Shown here: positions 18,401 to 27,253 of the stretch, piece after piece
How the letters are laid out: each line of letters begins with the position of its first letter
How positions within the stretch are numbered: position 1 is the first letter of the stretch
Assembly (NCBI RefSeq): GCF_019973735.1
Contig: NZ_AP024463.1
Location: 2,418,001 to 2,482,000, forward strand
Length of the DNA: 64,000 nucleotides
Source: Arachnia rubra
GTDB lineage: Bacteria; Actinomycetota; Actinomycetes; Propionibacteriales; Propionibacteriaceae
Direction: 5' to 3'
Notes under the pieces: generated by a model
The model's database searches: none
The model's input: the letters and a program-made list of their open reading frames with translations, nothing else
What the model was told of the DNA's origin: nothing
Translations under genes and position numbers: made by a program

Positions 18401-18847
18401 CTCGGCGCCCGCGATCAGCTCGGCAGGGTCGGTCGACGGTGGTGTCGATTTGAGGGTCGGGACTCCGGCCTTGCGTGCCTGCTCAAGGGCCCGGACCTTG
18501 TTGCCGGCCAGCTCCAGCACGTCGGCGGAGGGGCCGACGAAGGTGATCCCGTTGGCGGCGCAGGCGGAGGCGAGGTCTGGATTCTCGGACAGGAAGCCGT
18601 ACCCGGGGTAGACCGCGTCGGCCCCGGATTCCTTCGCGACGCGAATGATCTCGCTGATGTCCAGGTAGGCCTTGACCGGATGCCCCTGCTCCCCAATCTG
18701 GTAGGACTCGGAGGCCTTGATCCGGTGATCCGCGTTGCGGTCTTCGTAAGGGAAGATGGAGACGGTCTTGCAGCCCAGCTCGAAGGCGGCACGGACACCG
18801 CGGACTGCGATCTCACCACGGTTTGCGACAAGGACCTTCTCAAACAT
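15449..18847 (-). CDS. pyc: pyruvate carboxylase
   Basis: A 1132-residue single-chain biotin enzyme converting pyruvate, bicarbonate and ATP to oxaloacetate, the main anaplerotic reaction. Domains run in order: biotin carboxylase (1-450, with MFEKVLVANRGEIAVR and the ATP-grasp loop GGGGRGMRRV), carboxyltransferase (about 530-800, with FRDAHQSLLATRVRT and the metal-binding HLHTHDT), the allosteric/PC-tetramerisation region, and the C-terminal biotinyl domain with Lys1098 in EAMKMEAA. The full length is intact. The start matches the family N-terminus. In propionic-acid-type fermenters oxaloacetate also feeds the reductive branch to propionate; relevance here depends on the organism. Confidence 0.96.
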   Translation of the reverse strand: MFEKVLVANRGEIAVRGVRAAFELGCKTVSIFPYEDRNADHRIKASESYQIGEQGHPVKAYLDISEIIRVAKESGADAVYPGYGFLSENPDLASACAANGITFVGPSADVLELAGNKVRALEQARKAGVPTLKSTPPSTDPAELIAGAEEIGFPVFIKAVAGGGGRGMRRVDDPARFSDELGAAMREAQGAFGDPTVFVEQAVAAPRHIEVQILADHEGNVVHLFERDCSIQRRHQKVVEIAPAPHISDELRAALTTDVVKFAKAINYTCAGTVEFLVETSGPRAGSHVFIEMNPRIQVEHTVTEEITDVDLVQAQLRIAAGETLEEIGIRQDELHIRGAALQCRITTEDPANSFRPDTGVIQAYRSASGAGIRLDGGTTGTGVEISPHFDSLLVKLTARGRNLHDAVVRAKRALAEFRVRGIATNISFLRAVLEDPDFEQGVVTTSFIDERPHLLTGRVPADRGTKLARFLAGVTVNQPNGPAPTTLEPAAKLPARLPAGEIPDGARQRLLALGPAGFARSLREQQAVGVTDTTFRDAHQSLLATRVRTRDLVAVAPWQARLLPGLFSVECWGGATYDVALRFLGEDPWERLAKLRAAMPNQNLQMLLRGRNTVGYTPYPTEVTRAFVSEAAETGVDIFRIFDALNDVEQMRPAIDAVVNETAAVAEVALCYTANLLDPAERTYTLDHYLRLAERIVAAGAHILAIKDMAGLLRPAAATRLVTALRERFDLPVHLHTHDTTGGQLATLMAAIDAGVDAVDAANSAMSSTTSQPPMSALLMALDGTGRAPDIDPQAVLDLEPYWEAVRRLYQPFESGLPAPTGRVYSHEIPGGQLSNLRQQAIALGLGDKFEAIEAMYAAADKILGRPTKVTPSSKVVGDLALHLVAVGADPEEFAADPRGFDIPDSVIGFLNGELGEPAGGWPEPFRTRALEGRRKPPRITEVAAEDLALLEKPGVERQQTLNRLLFPGPTRDFQQGRDEFGDVSVLPTVPYLYGMEPGHEYHVPLEKGVTLLLGLEAIGAPDKWAMRTVMTLLNGQLRRIRVRDESLESEVVSAERADPGNRGHVAAPFAGAVTVTVAEGDEVAAGDQVATIEAMKMEAAINAPITGVVKRVVLGGTTQLDGGDLVTVIE

Positions 18848-18907
18848 GCGCCAAGACTAGTGGCATCTCTCAAGACCCACCGCCGGGGCCGGCAGAACCT
18901 GGGCATG

Positions 18908-18952
18908 AGGCGGGCTCAGCCTCCCCCGCTAAGGGCAAGGCTGAGCCCGCCT
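18908..18952 (-). terminator. hairpin downstream of the 18975-19460 gene
   Basis: A perfect 15-bp inverted repeat, AGGCGGGCTCAGCCT and its complement, with a 15-base loop, between the membrane protein gene and pyc. There is no T run, so termination is likely but not certain. Confidence 0.55.
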
Positions 18953-18974
18953 GTGTGGTCCTTTCGCGCCAGTC

Positions 18975-19460
18975 TCAGTCCTGCTGAGCCGCCTCGATTT
19001 CCTGGGCGCGGACGACAGACATCCGGTACACGCCCCAGCCGAGGAGGCTGAAGAGCAGTCCGGCTCCCATCACGAGGGCAGACACTCCGAACGCCATGAC
19101 GGAGGTGAACAGGGAGGAACGCACGAAGTTGCCAGTCTCGACCATGTTGCGGGCCGTCTGGAGCTTCTCAGCGGTAGCGGTGTCACCTGAGGCCTTGGCC
19201 TCCTCCACCTTGGTGCCCAGCTCGGCATAGGTCAGGCCTTCGCTCGCGGCCATGGTGTGCTTCTTCACGGCCTCAGCCTGGTAGAAAGCGGTCAGGGGGC
19301 CCGCCACCTTCGACCCTCCGAAGGCCGGGGCGTCGTTGGCCACGGTGATGTTCTCAGAGGCGAGCTGAGTGGAGGTGAGCCCCCACGCGAATGCTCCGGA
19401 TACGATCATGAGAACCCCTGCGATGAAAGACGCAAGGCCGGCAAACTTGGCTGACTTCAT
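18975..19460 (-). CDS. small membrane protein with paired transmembrane helices
   Basis: A 161-residue membrane protein. Helix 1 (about 6-26, AGLASFIAGVLMIVSGAFAW) and helix 2 (about 120-145, SVMAFGVSALVMGAGLLFSLLGW) flank an extracytoplasmic loop rich in Ala, Lys and Glu. Similar actinobacterial proteins are often labelled 'aromatic ring-opening dioxygenase LigA', but no catalytic features support that name. The ATG at 19460 follows GAAAGGA; the frame upstream to 19625 is not used. Function unknown; it may be an envelope or stress protein. Confidence 0.75.
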   Translation of the reverse strand: MKSAKFAGLASFIAGVLMIVSGAFAWGLTSTQLASENITVANDAPAFGGSKVAGPLTAFYQAEAVKKHTMAASEGLTYAELGTKVEEAKASGDTATAEKLQTARNMVETGNFVRSSLFTSVMAFGVSALVMGAGLLFSLLGWGVYRMSVVRAQEIEAAQQD

Positions 19461-19666
19461 GATTATTCCTTTCTCATCGCCGGCTCCTTGACCAGCGGAT
19501 GGATGAACATTCAACCAACTACGTCTTAACGCTACCTGAGTTTCCCTGGCAAACCAATAGGCTTTCTTACATTTCTGAGCCCATAAGGCCAAAGGGATGA
19601 CACCCCAGCCTTGGCAGATGGACACAATACTTCACGCCATGCCCCAAGAAATCAGAGAAGACCGAT

Positions 19667-21214
<1,548 letters not shown>

Positions 21215-21272
21215 GACCACGTATCCGGATCATAGCCTCGGGAGCCCCCGGTGACGATAACCCCACTCAGTG

Positions 21273-22046
21273 TCAGCTAAAGAGATGTTCATCGATGCCG
21301 ATGGTGTCGAACACCGGCGCAGGCAGCTCCCGCGGACGTTCAGCGGCCACCACATCGGAATGCCCGCCACAGCCGTGCTCAAGACTGACGACCCGCGCAT
21401 CCGAGGGGGAATACTCGTTGGCGCAAGCCCCGAACAGGGTGCCGAGAGAGCCGCGCAGCGGCACGAAGTAGCCACAGGACCCGCAGGTGGCGGGCGCATG
21501 ACGGCTGGAGTCGTCGCCGTTTCCCGGCGCACCCGAGAGCCATCGCTCCGCAGCGGCGTCACGGCCAGCCGCCGAGAGCACTCGCTCCCGCCCGAGGCCG
21601 AGCTCGGCGACGGTGCTGCGAAGCTGCGTCCACTCGGCGGGGTCGGCGTCGGCAGGCAGGTCGGTGGCTGCGAAACCGGGTTCGAGACGAGGGTCGTTGT
21701 CCGGGGTGGGCATCAACATCCCAGGGCTAATGTCACCAGGCTGGATACGCTGCTCCCAGGGCACCCAGGCGGGCGCCAGCAGGGCGTCTGTGCGGGGCAG
21801 CAGCACGACCTCGTTTACGGTGGCCACCCGCGCCCGCGAGGCACGCACCAGGGTCACCGCCCAGTACCAGTCTGGGTATCCCGTCAGCAGGCAGGCGAAA
21901 GAGTGGGTAACGACCCGCTCAGCCTCAGCGCTCACTCCCAGGTGCGTGCCGACCGCACCCTCGCCCCCAGAGTCGATCGCGGCGGCGCGGGCCATATCGA
22001 CTGCGGCAGCGGCTATGGAGTCAAGTTTGACCGCGGCCACTTTCAC
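21273..22046 (-). CDS. DUF3027 family protein
   Basis: A 257-residue actinobacterial protein of unknown function. The N-terminal two thirds hold the family's conserved GYPDWYWAVTLVRA and PWEQRIQPGDISPGMLMP stretches. The C-terminus has a zinc-ribbon-like set of cysteines: C188 and C191 in TCGSCGYF, then C208 and C226. A nucleic-acid or protein-binding role is plausible. It starts with GTG overlapping the stop of the cold-shock-domain gene (GTGA), so the two are translationally coupled, a pairing conserved in many actinobacteria. Confidence 0.88.
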   Translation of the reverse strand: MKVAAVKLDSIAAAAVDMARAAAIDSGGEGAVGTHLGVSAEAERVVTHSFACLLTGYPDWYWAVTLVRASRARVATVNEVVLLPRTDALLAPAWVPWEQRIQPGDISPGMLMPTPDNDPRLEPGFAATDLPADADPAEWTQLRSTVAELGLGRERVLSAAGRDAAAERWLSGAPGNGDDSSRHAPATCGSCGYFVPLRGSLGTLFGACANEYSPSDARVVSLEHGCGGHSDVVAAERPRELPAPVFDTIGIDEHLFS

Positions 22047-22426
22047 AGCTCCAGCTCATCGGCGACACGACGCAGCACAGCCGCAATCTTCGCGCCATGC
22101 CGGTCGTCGGGGTAGCGGCCGTGCCGGTAGCCGTTGCCCAGGGCGTCGAGCATCTTGATCAGATCCTCGACGATCACGGCCATGTCCTGGGCCTTCTTCC
22201 GCGAGGCCTTGGAGAGTGACGGGGGTGCCTCGACCAGGCGCACCGACAGAGCCTGCTCGCCGCGGCGCCCGTCGATCACCCCGAACTCCACCTTCTGGCC
22301 CGGCTTCAGGGCAGTCATGCCCTTGGGGAGAACGCCGGAGCCGACGAACACGTCGCCTCCACCGTCTTTCGTGATGAACCCGAAACCCTTGTCGGCATCG
22401 AAGAAACGCACTCTTCCGGTGGGCAT
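22043..22426 (-). CDS. cold-shock domain protein with C-terminal extension
   Basis: A 127-residue protein. Residues 1-67 form a cold-shock nucleic-acid-binding domain with the RNP1-like GFGFITKD and RNP2-like DVFVGSGVL segments. About 60 residues follow that are helical and charged (KASRKKAQDMAVIVEDLIKML). CspA proteins are about 67 residues, so this is the longer actinobacterial form that precedes DUF3027. The start is the ATG at 22426 after GAGGGAGAA. Probably an RNA chaperone; the extension may contact the coupled DUF3027 protein (inference). Confidence 0.88.
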   Translation of the reverse strand: MPTGRVRFFDADKGFGFITKDGGGDVFVGSGVLPKGMTALKPGQKVEFGVIDGRRGEQALSVRLVEAPPSLSKASRKKAQDMAVIVEDLIKMLDALGNGYRHGRYPDDRHGAKIAAVLRRVADELEL

Positions 22427-22520
22427 GACAGGTTCTCCCTCGTGGTTGTGACTGGCAGGCAAGTCTATCTCGCCCTAGGGCCGGGGGAAACCTGAGGAGG
22501 TGAACCCTGAAGGCACCGGA

Positions 22521-23288
22521 TCAGATCAGGTTGTCAGCGACATACCGGAAGTAATCCGCGTGCTTCAGGCCGGCGGCAGCAGCCTCATCGGTCACCACCA
22601 GGACGCTGGGATGGAACTGGAGGATGGACCCGGGGCACACCGCTGCCACAGGGCCCTCGACCATGGCAGCGACGGCATCGGCCTTATGACTACCTGTCAC
22701 CACCATGACGACATGACGGGCCTCCATGATGGTCCCCAGCCCCTGCGTCACGCAGTGCGTGGGGACCTGCTCCCCCGCGGCGAAGAACCGTGCGTTGTCG
22801 GCGCGAGTCTGCTGCGTGAGGGTCTTGACGCGCGTGCGAGACCCGAACGACGAGGTGGGCTCATTGAACCCGATGTGGCCGTTGCTGCCGATGCCCAGCA
22901 CCTGCACGTCGACGCCACCGGCTGCCCTGATCGCCTGGTCGTATTCGTGGGCGGCGGCTGCGAGGTCGGGGGCGGCACCGTCGGGGACCCGCACCCGGCT
23001 GGGCTCCATGCGCAATGGCTCCACGACTGTGCGCCGGATCGTCTGCCGGTAGCTGAGCGGATTCTCCGGGTCGATGCCCACGTACTCGTCGAGGGCGAAC
23101 CCAAGGCCATGCGAGAAGTCGGCCTCCCCTGCTGCCACCCGGCGCGCCAATTCGCCGTAGAGAGCCAGCGGAGAACTTCCCGTGGCGAGACCGAGCACCG
23201 GGGTCGCGAGTCCCTGCACCCAGCTGACCACCCGCTCCGCGGCGACCCGGCCGACCTGATGCTCGTCGGGGCAGATGATTACTTCCAT
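22521..23288 (-). CDS. nagB: glucosamine-6-phosphate deaminase
   Basis: A 255-residue enzyme converting glucosamine-6-phosphate to fructose-6-phosphate and ammonia, the step after NagA. Motifs are LATGSSPLALY (phosphate loop), FALDEYVGI (general base region) and GSNGHIGFNEP (catalytic His). AAGGAG lies before the ATG at 23288, so the upstream frame to 23348 is excluded. A short inverted repeat lies about 45 bases upstream. It is 11 kb from nagA, so the amino-sugar pathway is not in one operon. Confidence 0.92.
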   Translation of the reverse strand: MEVIICPDEHQVGRVAAERVVSWVQGLATPVLGLATGSSPLALYGELARRVAAGEADFSHGLGFALDEYVGIDPENPLSYRQTIRRTVVEPLRMEPSRVRVPDGAAPDLAAAAHEYDQAIRAAGGVDVQVLGIGSNGHIGFNEPTSSFGSRTRVKTLTQQTRADNARFFAAGEQVPTHCVTQGLGTIMEARHVVMVVTGSHKADAVAAMVEGPVAAVCPGSILQFHPSVLVVTDEAAAAGLKHADYFRYVADNLI

Positions 23289-23332
23289 CGTCGGACTCCT
23301 TCGCCTCACAACCGGCAGATTGCTCATTATCA

Positions 23333-23346
23333 GTTCAGAAATGAAC
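23333..23346. promoter_or_regulatory. short inverted repeat upstream of nagB
   Basis: GTTCA and TGAAC with a 4-base spacer in an AT-rich pocket about 45 bases before the nagB start. Could be a regulator site, but it does not match the DasR/NagR consensus I know. Confidence 0.25.
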
Positions 23347-23507
23347 ATTACGCAGAAGAAAACTGCGCAGCACGCTCAGGGAAGCCCACCGGAACAATCA
23401 ATCATCACCGGTGCACGGACACTCAACAGCGCTGCGCAAAGCCCGCGAGCAGGATCCTGGAATCGTTGTTTCCAGGGAGCCCCCGCCCTCCCGCTAGTCT
23501 GTTCTCC

Positions 23508-24227
23508 ATGGCTACCTGGACTGACGGCGCGGCTTACGCCCCCATCGAGCGGCCAGACGGTTTCGCGACTCCCGAGGTGGCGCCCCTGCCCGCAGCGGAG
23601 GTCAGGCAGCCCCTGACGCCAGGCGCCATCGCTCCCCCGCACGATTTCGCCCCAATGCCGCAGTCGATGCCACTGGCCGCACTCGGCGCACGTGAGCCCC
23701 AGCGGCGCAACCCAGCCGCCCCCTTCGATGTGGCATCCGCGCTGCTGACGGCGTCTCCAGCAGGTGTGGGAGCACGTGATCCGCACCAGCCGTTCGCGGT
23801 GAGCACAGCTGCCGGGCACCTGCCCGCTTCCGGAGGCCCCAGCGACGGTATGGCACCCCCTGATCCGGGCAGCCGCATCGACCTACAGCCGAACGGCCCA
23901 GGCCCCTACCCGCCACAGCACAACACTGCGGACCAGCCCCTGAGCGCAGCCCAGCAGCTGTTCTTCTTCATCGCCGGGTTCGCCTTCCTGCTGGGTGCTC
24001 CGTTGTTTATGGCCATGCCCTGGCTACTGCTGGGAGGAGGCGGACTGCTGCTGCGCACCAACAAGGTCGGCCGCCAGATCGGGACCGCGGCGCTGGTTAC
24101 AGGGGTATTGATGGGGATCGCGGTACTGGCCAAAAGCGATTTCCTGCTGACAGGCCTGGGCAGATGGGCCACCCTGGCCCTTGGTATCGGCTGCCTGGCC
24201 ACCGGGTTCAACCAGGCACGGCGCTGA
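23508..24227 (+). CDS. proline-rich membrane protein
   Basis: A 239-residue protein: residues 1-150 are low-complexity and rich in Pro and Ala, and residues 155-235 contain three hydrophobic helices (QQLFFFIAGFAFLLGAPLF, WLLLGGGGLL, IGTAALVTGVLMGIAVL). No family recognised. The frame is open far upstream to 22500, but that is only antisense to nagB. The ATG at 23508 is the first plausible start, without a clear ribosome-binding site. Its last 20 bases overlap the end of the convergent NUDIX gene. Confidence 0.65.
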   Translation: MATWTDGAAYAPIERPDGFATPEVAPLPAAEVRQPLTPGAIAPPHDFAPMPQSMPLAALGAREPQRRNPAAPFDVASALLTASPAGVGARDPHQPFAVSTAAGHLPASGGPSDGMAPPDPGSRIDLQPNGPGPYPPQHNTADQPLSAAQQLFFFIAGFAFLLGAPLFMAMPWLLLGGGGLLLRTNKVGRQIGTAALVTGVLMGIAVLAKSDFLLTGLGRWATLALGIGCLATGFNQARR

Positions 24228-24738
24228 CCTGTTCCCACTCGGCCGCTGTCAGCGGCACCGTCGACTCCTCCCGGTCCGCCAGATCGAGCGGATGGGCCGG
24301 ATGCGATGCGGCGATGTCAGCCAGGCGTGAAGGCCAGAGTCTGCTGGGCAGGGAGTCGAGCGGCCACCAGCGGAAACCCTTCATGCGTCGCCGCTCGGAT
24401 TCGGTCCAGCCCGCGGTGCTCGGCTCGAAACGACTGACGTGCGCCGTGAAGAACACCTCATCCTGCACCAGGATCCGGTCGGTGTAGCCGTGGCAGACCC
24501 GGCCCCGCGCCACCGGCCCCGTGAGCTCGCCAGGGGCCAGGATCAGCCCTGTCTCCTCCGCGATCTCCCGGGCCGCTGCTTCCCTCACGGGCTCGCCGGC
24601 GTCGATGCCCCCTCCGGGCACCACCCACCAGGAGAAGCCCGGGACACCCGGATCGGAGTCGTTCAGCAGCAGCACCTCGGGCCCGCAGACCAGGAGCACA
24701 CGGGCACCACGGCGCTGCCTCACGGGACGCAGCCTCAC
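24208..24738 (-). CDS. NUDIX hydrolase
   Basis: A 176-residue NUDIX pyrophosphohydrolase. The box GX5EX7REXXEEXG is perfect: residues 43-64, GGIDAGEP...REIAEETG. Substrates of the family are nucleoside diphosphates linked to other groups; this one cannot be assigned. The start is GTG 24738, which overlaps the cutC stop (GTGA). The longer frame upstream is a shadow of cutC. It is probably cotranscribed with cutC, though no functional link is known. Confidence 0.86.
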   Translation of the reverse strand: MRLRPVRQRRGARVLLVCGPEVLLLNDSDPGVPGFSWWVVPGGGIDAGEPVREAAAREIAEETGLILAPGELTGPVARGRVCHGYTDRILVQDEVFFTAHVSRFEPSTAGWTESERRRMKGFRWWPLDSLPSRLWPSRLADIAASHPAHPLDLADREESTVPLTAAEWEQVSAVPG

Positions 24739-25442
24739 CCCGTTCCCCTGACGGCCGCTGTCTGCTCGTCTATCAGCTCCCGCCAGGTGCGCACCAGACC
24801 GGGATCGACATACGCCTTGAAGCTGCCTCCGGGACGAGCGGGGCTGCCGATGTGGAATGCCCGCACCCCTGCCCGGACCAGCCACGGAACATGTTCTGGC
24901 TTCAGTCCTCCGCCGGCCATGATGATCCGGGCGATCCCAGGGTGGGAGCGGGCCCGCGCCAGGAGTTCATCAAGCCCGTGGACCACGCCACGCGCGGACC
25001 CCGCGGTGAGCACCTGGTCGAGGCGGGGCAGGGTTGCCAGATCCTGCCAGGCGTCATCGAAGTCCAGGCAGTTGTCGATGGCCCGGTGAAACGTCCAGGC
25101 GAAGCCGCCGTCGGCGACGAGCTCATTGCACACTTCGAGGTCGATGCCAGCATGCCCGTTCAGGAAGCCCAGCACCACACCGTCTGCCCCCTCATCCAGA
25201 TAGGCGGAGATCAGCCCCTTGAGACGGGTGACCTCACCCCCGTCGGTGCGGAAGCCACCACGCAGCCGCACCATGGGACGGATCTGGATGGACGTGACGC
25301 GGCGCACCTTCGCCACCGTCACGGGCTCCGGGGAAAGCCCGTCCTCGTCCATGGTGCCGAGTAGTTCAACACGATCGGCACCACCTTCCTCAGCACGCTG
25401 TGCGTCAGCCGCATGCAGCGCGATCACCTCAAGCAGACTCAT
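24735..25442 (-). CDS. cutC: CutC family protein
   Basis: A 235-residue TIM-barrel protein of the CutC family, named for copper homeostasis in E. coli, although a direct copper role is disputed. Family motifs are visible: LLEVIALHAADAQRAEEGGADRVEL, IRPMVRLRGG, GADGVVLGFL, FHRAIDNC, LTAGSARGV and IIMAGGGL. The ATG at 25442 begins at the first strand; the frame to 25583 is not used. Confidence 0.88.
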   Translation of the reverse strand: MSLLEVIALHAADAQRAEEGGADRVELLGTMDEDGLSPEPVTVAKVRRVTSIQIRPMVRLRGGFRTDGGEVTRLKGLISAYLDEGADGVVLGFLNGHAGIDLEVCNELVADGGFAWTFHRAIDNCLDFDDAWQDLATLPRLDQVLTAGSARGVVHGLDELLARARSHPGIARIIMAGGGLKPEHVPWLVRAGVRAFHIGSPARPGGSFKAYVDPGLVRTWRELIDEQTAAVRGTG

Positions 25443-25552
25443 GGCCCCTAGTCTGCCGTTTCCATCAGAGGCGGTCCACGCAGGAAGATCCCGGCGCCCG
25501 GCGGGCGGAGCCAGGGCTGGTGGCCGCAGCCCATGGCTGCCGGCAGATGACA

Positions 25553-27253
25553 TCAGACATGCCACGTGCTGGCGGCCTGCCACTCGCTGAGAAGACGGGC
25601 GTATTGGTCTCCGGATGCCTCCAGCTGCGACGGGCTGCCCTGCTCGGCAATACGACCGTCTGCCATGACGATGACCGCATCGGCGATCCTCAGCATGGCG
25701 GGGCGGTGGCTCACCAGCACGGTTGTGTAGTCGTGGCGGATGCGGTTGATGGACTCGACTATCGCCTGCTCGTTGTGGGCGTCCAACGCTGAGGTCGCCT
25801 CATCGACCAGCAGCAGGTGCGCGGGCTTCGCCAGCGCGCGAGCGATCCCCACCCGCTGGCGCTCACCACCGGAGAGCTGGGTGCCAAGCTCACCGACGGG
25901 GGTGTCCCAGCCATTGCTGGCGTGCTGCAGCACCGGTGCGAGCTGGGCGGTATCGGCGATGCGTTCCAGGCCGGCCTGTCCGAGGGCTGGGTTCACCGCC
26001 AGGAGGTTCTCCCGGATCGTGCCATCGCCCAGCGCAGTCTGCTGGAAGACGACTGTCGCGTTGCCCAGCAGGTCGGCCTCTGTGGCGGCGTGGCCATCGA
26101 GGCTGATGGTTCCCGCGGTGGCAGGGGTCAGGCCGGCGAGGGTGCGCAGCAGGGTGGTCTTGCCCGACCCAGAGCAGCCCACCACGACCGTCACCGTCCC
26201 CGGGCGCAGGTCGAGGCTGACATCTTGCAGCCCGGCGCTCCCATCGGGATAGGTGACGTGCAAGCCGTCGGCGACGAGGTGGGGAGCTTGGCTGGCGGGG
26301 GCGGCGGGCGTCACGGGTGCGGTCTCGATGATCTCCCGGACCTCGGTGAGGGTCTGGTTGATGGCCAGAACCCCGCCAACGGACCGGGAGACCACAGTCA
26401 CCTGTTCGACCACTCGCAGCAGGACGATCACGAGGGTGGCTGCAGCAGCTGCGGTGATGGAGTTACCGCTGAAAGCCAGCCAGGCAGTGGCCCCGAAACC
26501 GATCAGCACTAGCTGGAGGACAAGGCTGAAAAGGAACTCACCGGGGATCTGCCACAGCAGCAGCCTCAGGACACGCCCCCGGGTGGTGGTGATGGCGTCA
26601 TCGACGAGTCGCTGCCCAGCAGAGGTACTTCGTGCGGTGCGTAGTGAGGGCTGGGCCCAGGCGAACTCGAACAGCCTGTTGTCGAGTTTTTCCATGGCCA
26701 GGGAGTACTGACGCTGGGCGCGGGACTCCACCCGGGTGCTTGCCCAGAGCGCCAGCAGCATAAGCACCCCGCCCAGGGCGGTGACCAGGGCCACTGGGAC
26801 TGAGATCGTCAGCAACCCCAGCCCAAGCGCGAAGGTGAACACGGTGGCGGTGATGATGGGGGTCACCATGAGAATGACTGCTGAGGTGGCCTCAACTGCC
26901 CCGTTAGCCATGAGGCTGCGCAGAGCCGCAATCCTGGCGGGGGTGAGCTTCGAGGCCGGCCAGGCCAGGACCGCTTCCGGTGCGTGCCGCTCGATGGCCC
27001 GCATGACGCCGATGCCGAGCCTCAGGCCCCGCCGGGCGGTGAGGATGTCAGCGCCCCACGCCAGGGCGATAATCCCTAGGAACACCAGCGCCCAGGTCCC
27101 CGCTGTCGCGGGATGGTCGCTGAAGAGCTCACCAAGGAGCGGGAAGAGCACCAGCACGGCCACGGCCTGCAACGAGGCCGCGGCCACGGCGAGGCACAGG
27201 TACTCCCAGAAGACACGGCCGCCACCGGCGACAGCATGGATGTTCCTGAGCAT
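25553..27253 (-). CDS. irtB: siderophore importer subunit, IrtB-like ABC protein
   Basis: A 566-residue exporter-fold ABC protein: six transmembrane helices (about 15-300) and a C-terminal nucleotide-binding domain with Walker A GCSGSGKTTL, signature LSGGERQRVGIARAL and Walker B LLLVDEATSALD. It directly follows the IrtA-like gene with a one-base TGATG overlap, as in mycobacterial irtAB. There the two half-transporters form a heterodimer that imports ferric mycobactin despite the exporter fold. The start is ATG 27253. Without the fused partner it would look like a generic ABC exporter; the operon makes the siderophore role likely. Confidence 0.85.
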   Translation of the reverse strand: MLRNIHAVAGGGRVFWEYLCLAVAAASLQAVAVLVLFPLLGELFSDHPATAGTWALVFLGIIALAWGADILTARRGLRLGIGVMRAIERHAPEAVLAWPASKLTPARIAALRSLMANGAVEATSAVILMVTPIITATVFTFALGLGLLTISVPVALVTALGGVLMLLALWASTRVESRAQRQYSLAMEKLDNRLFEFAWAQPSLRTARSTSAGQRLVDDAITTTRGRVLRLLLWQIPGEFLFSLVLQLVLIGFGATAWLAFSGNSITAAAAATLVIVLLRVVEQVTVVSRSVGGVLAINQTLTEVREIIETAPVTPAAPASQAPHLVADGLHVTYPDGSAGLQDVSLDLRPGTVTVVVGCSGSGKTTLLRTLAGLTPATAGTISLDGHAATEADLLGNATVVFQQTALGDGTIRENLLAVNPALGQAGLERIADTAQLAPVLQHASNGWDTPVGELGTQLSGGERQRVGIARALAKPAHLLLVDEATSALDAHNEQAIVESINRIRHDYTTVLVSHRPAMLRIADAVIVMADGRIAEQGSPSQLEASGDQYARLLSEWQAASTWHV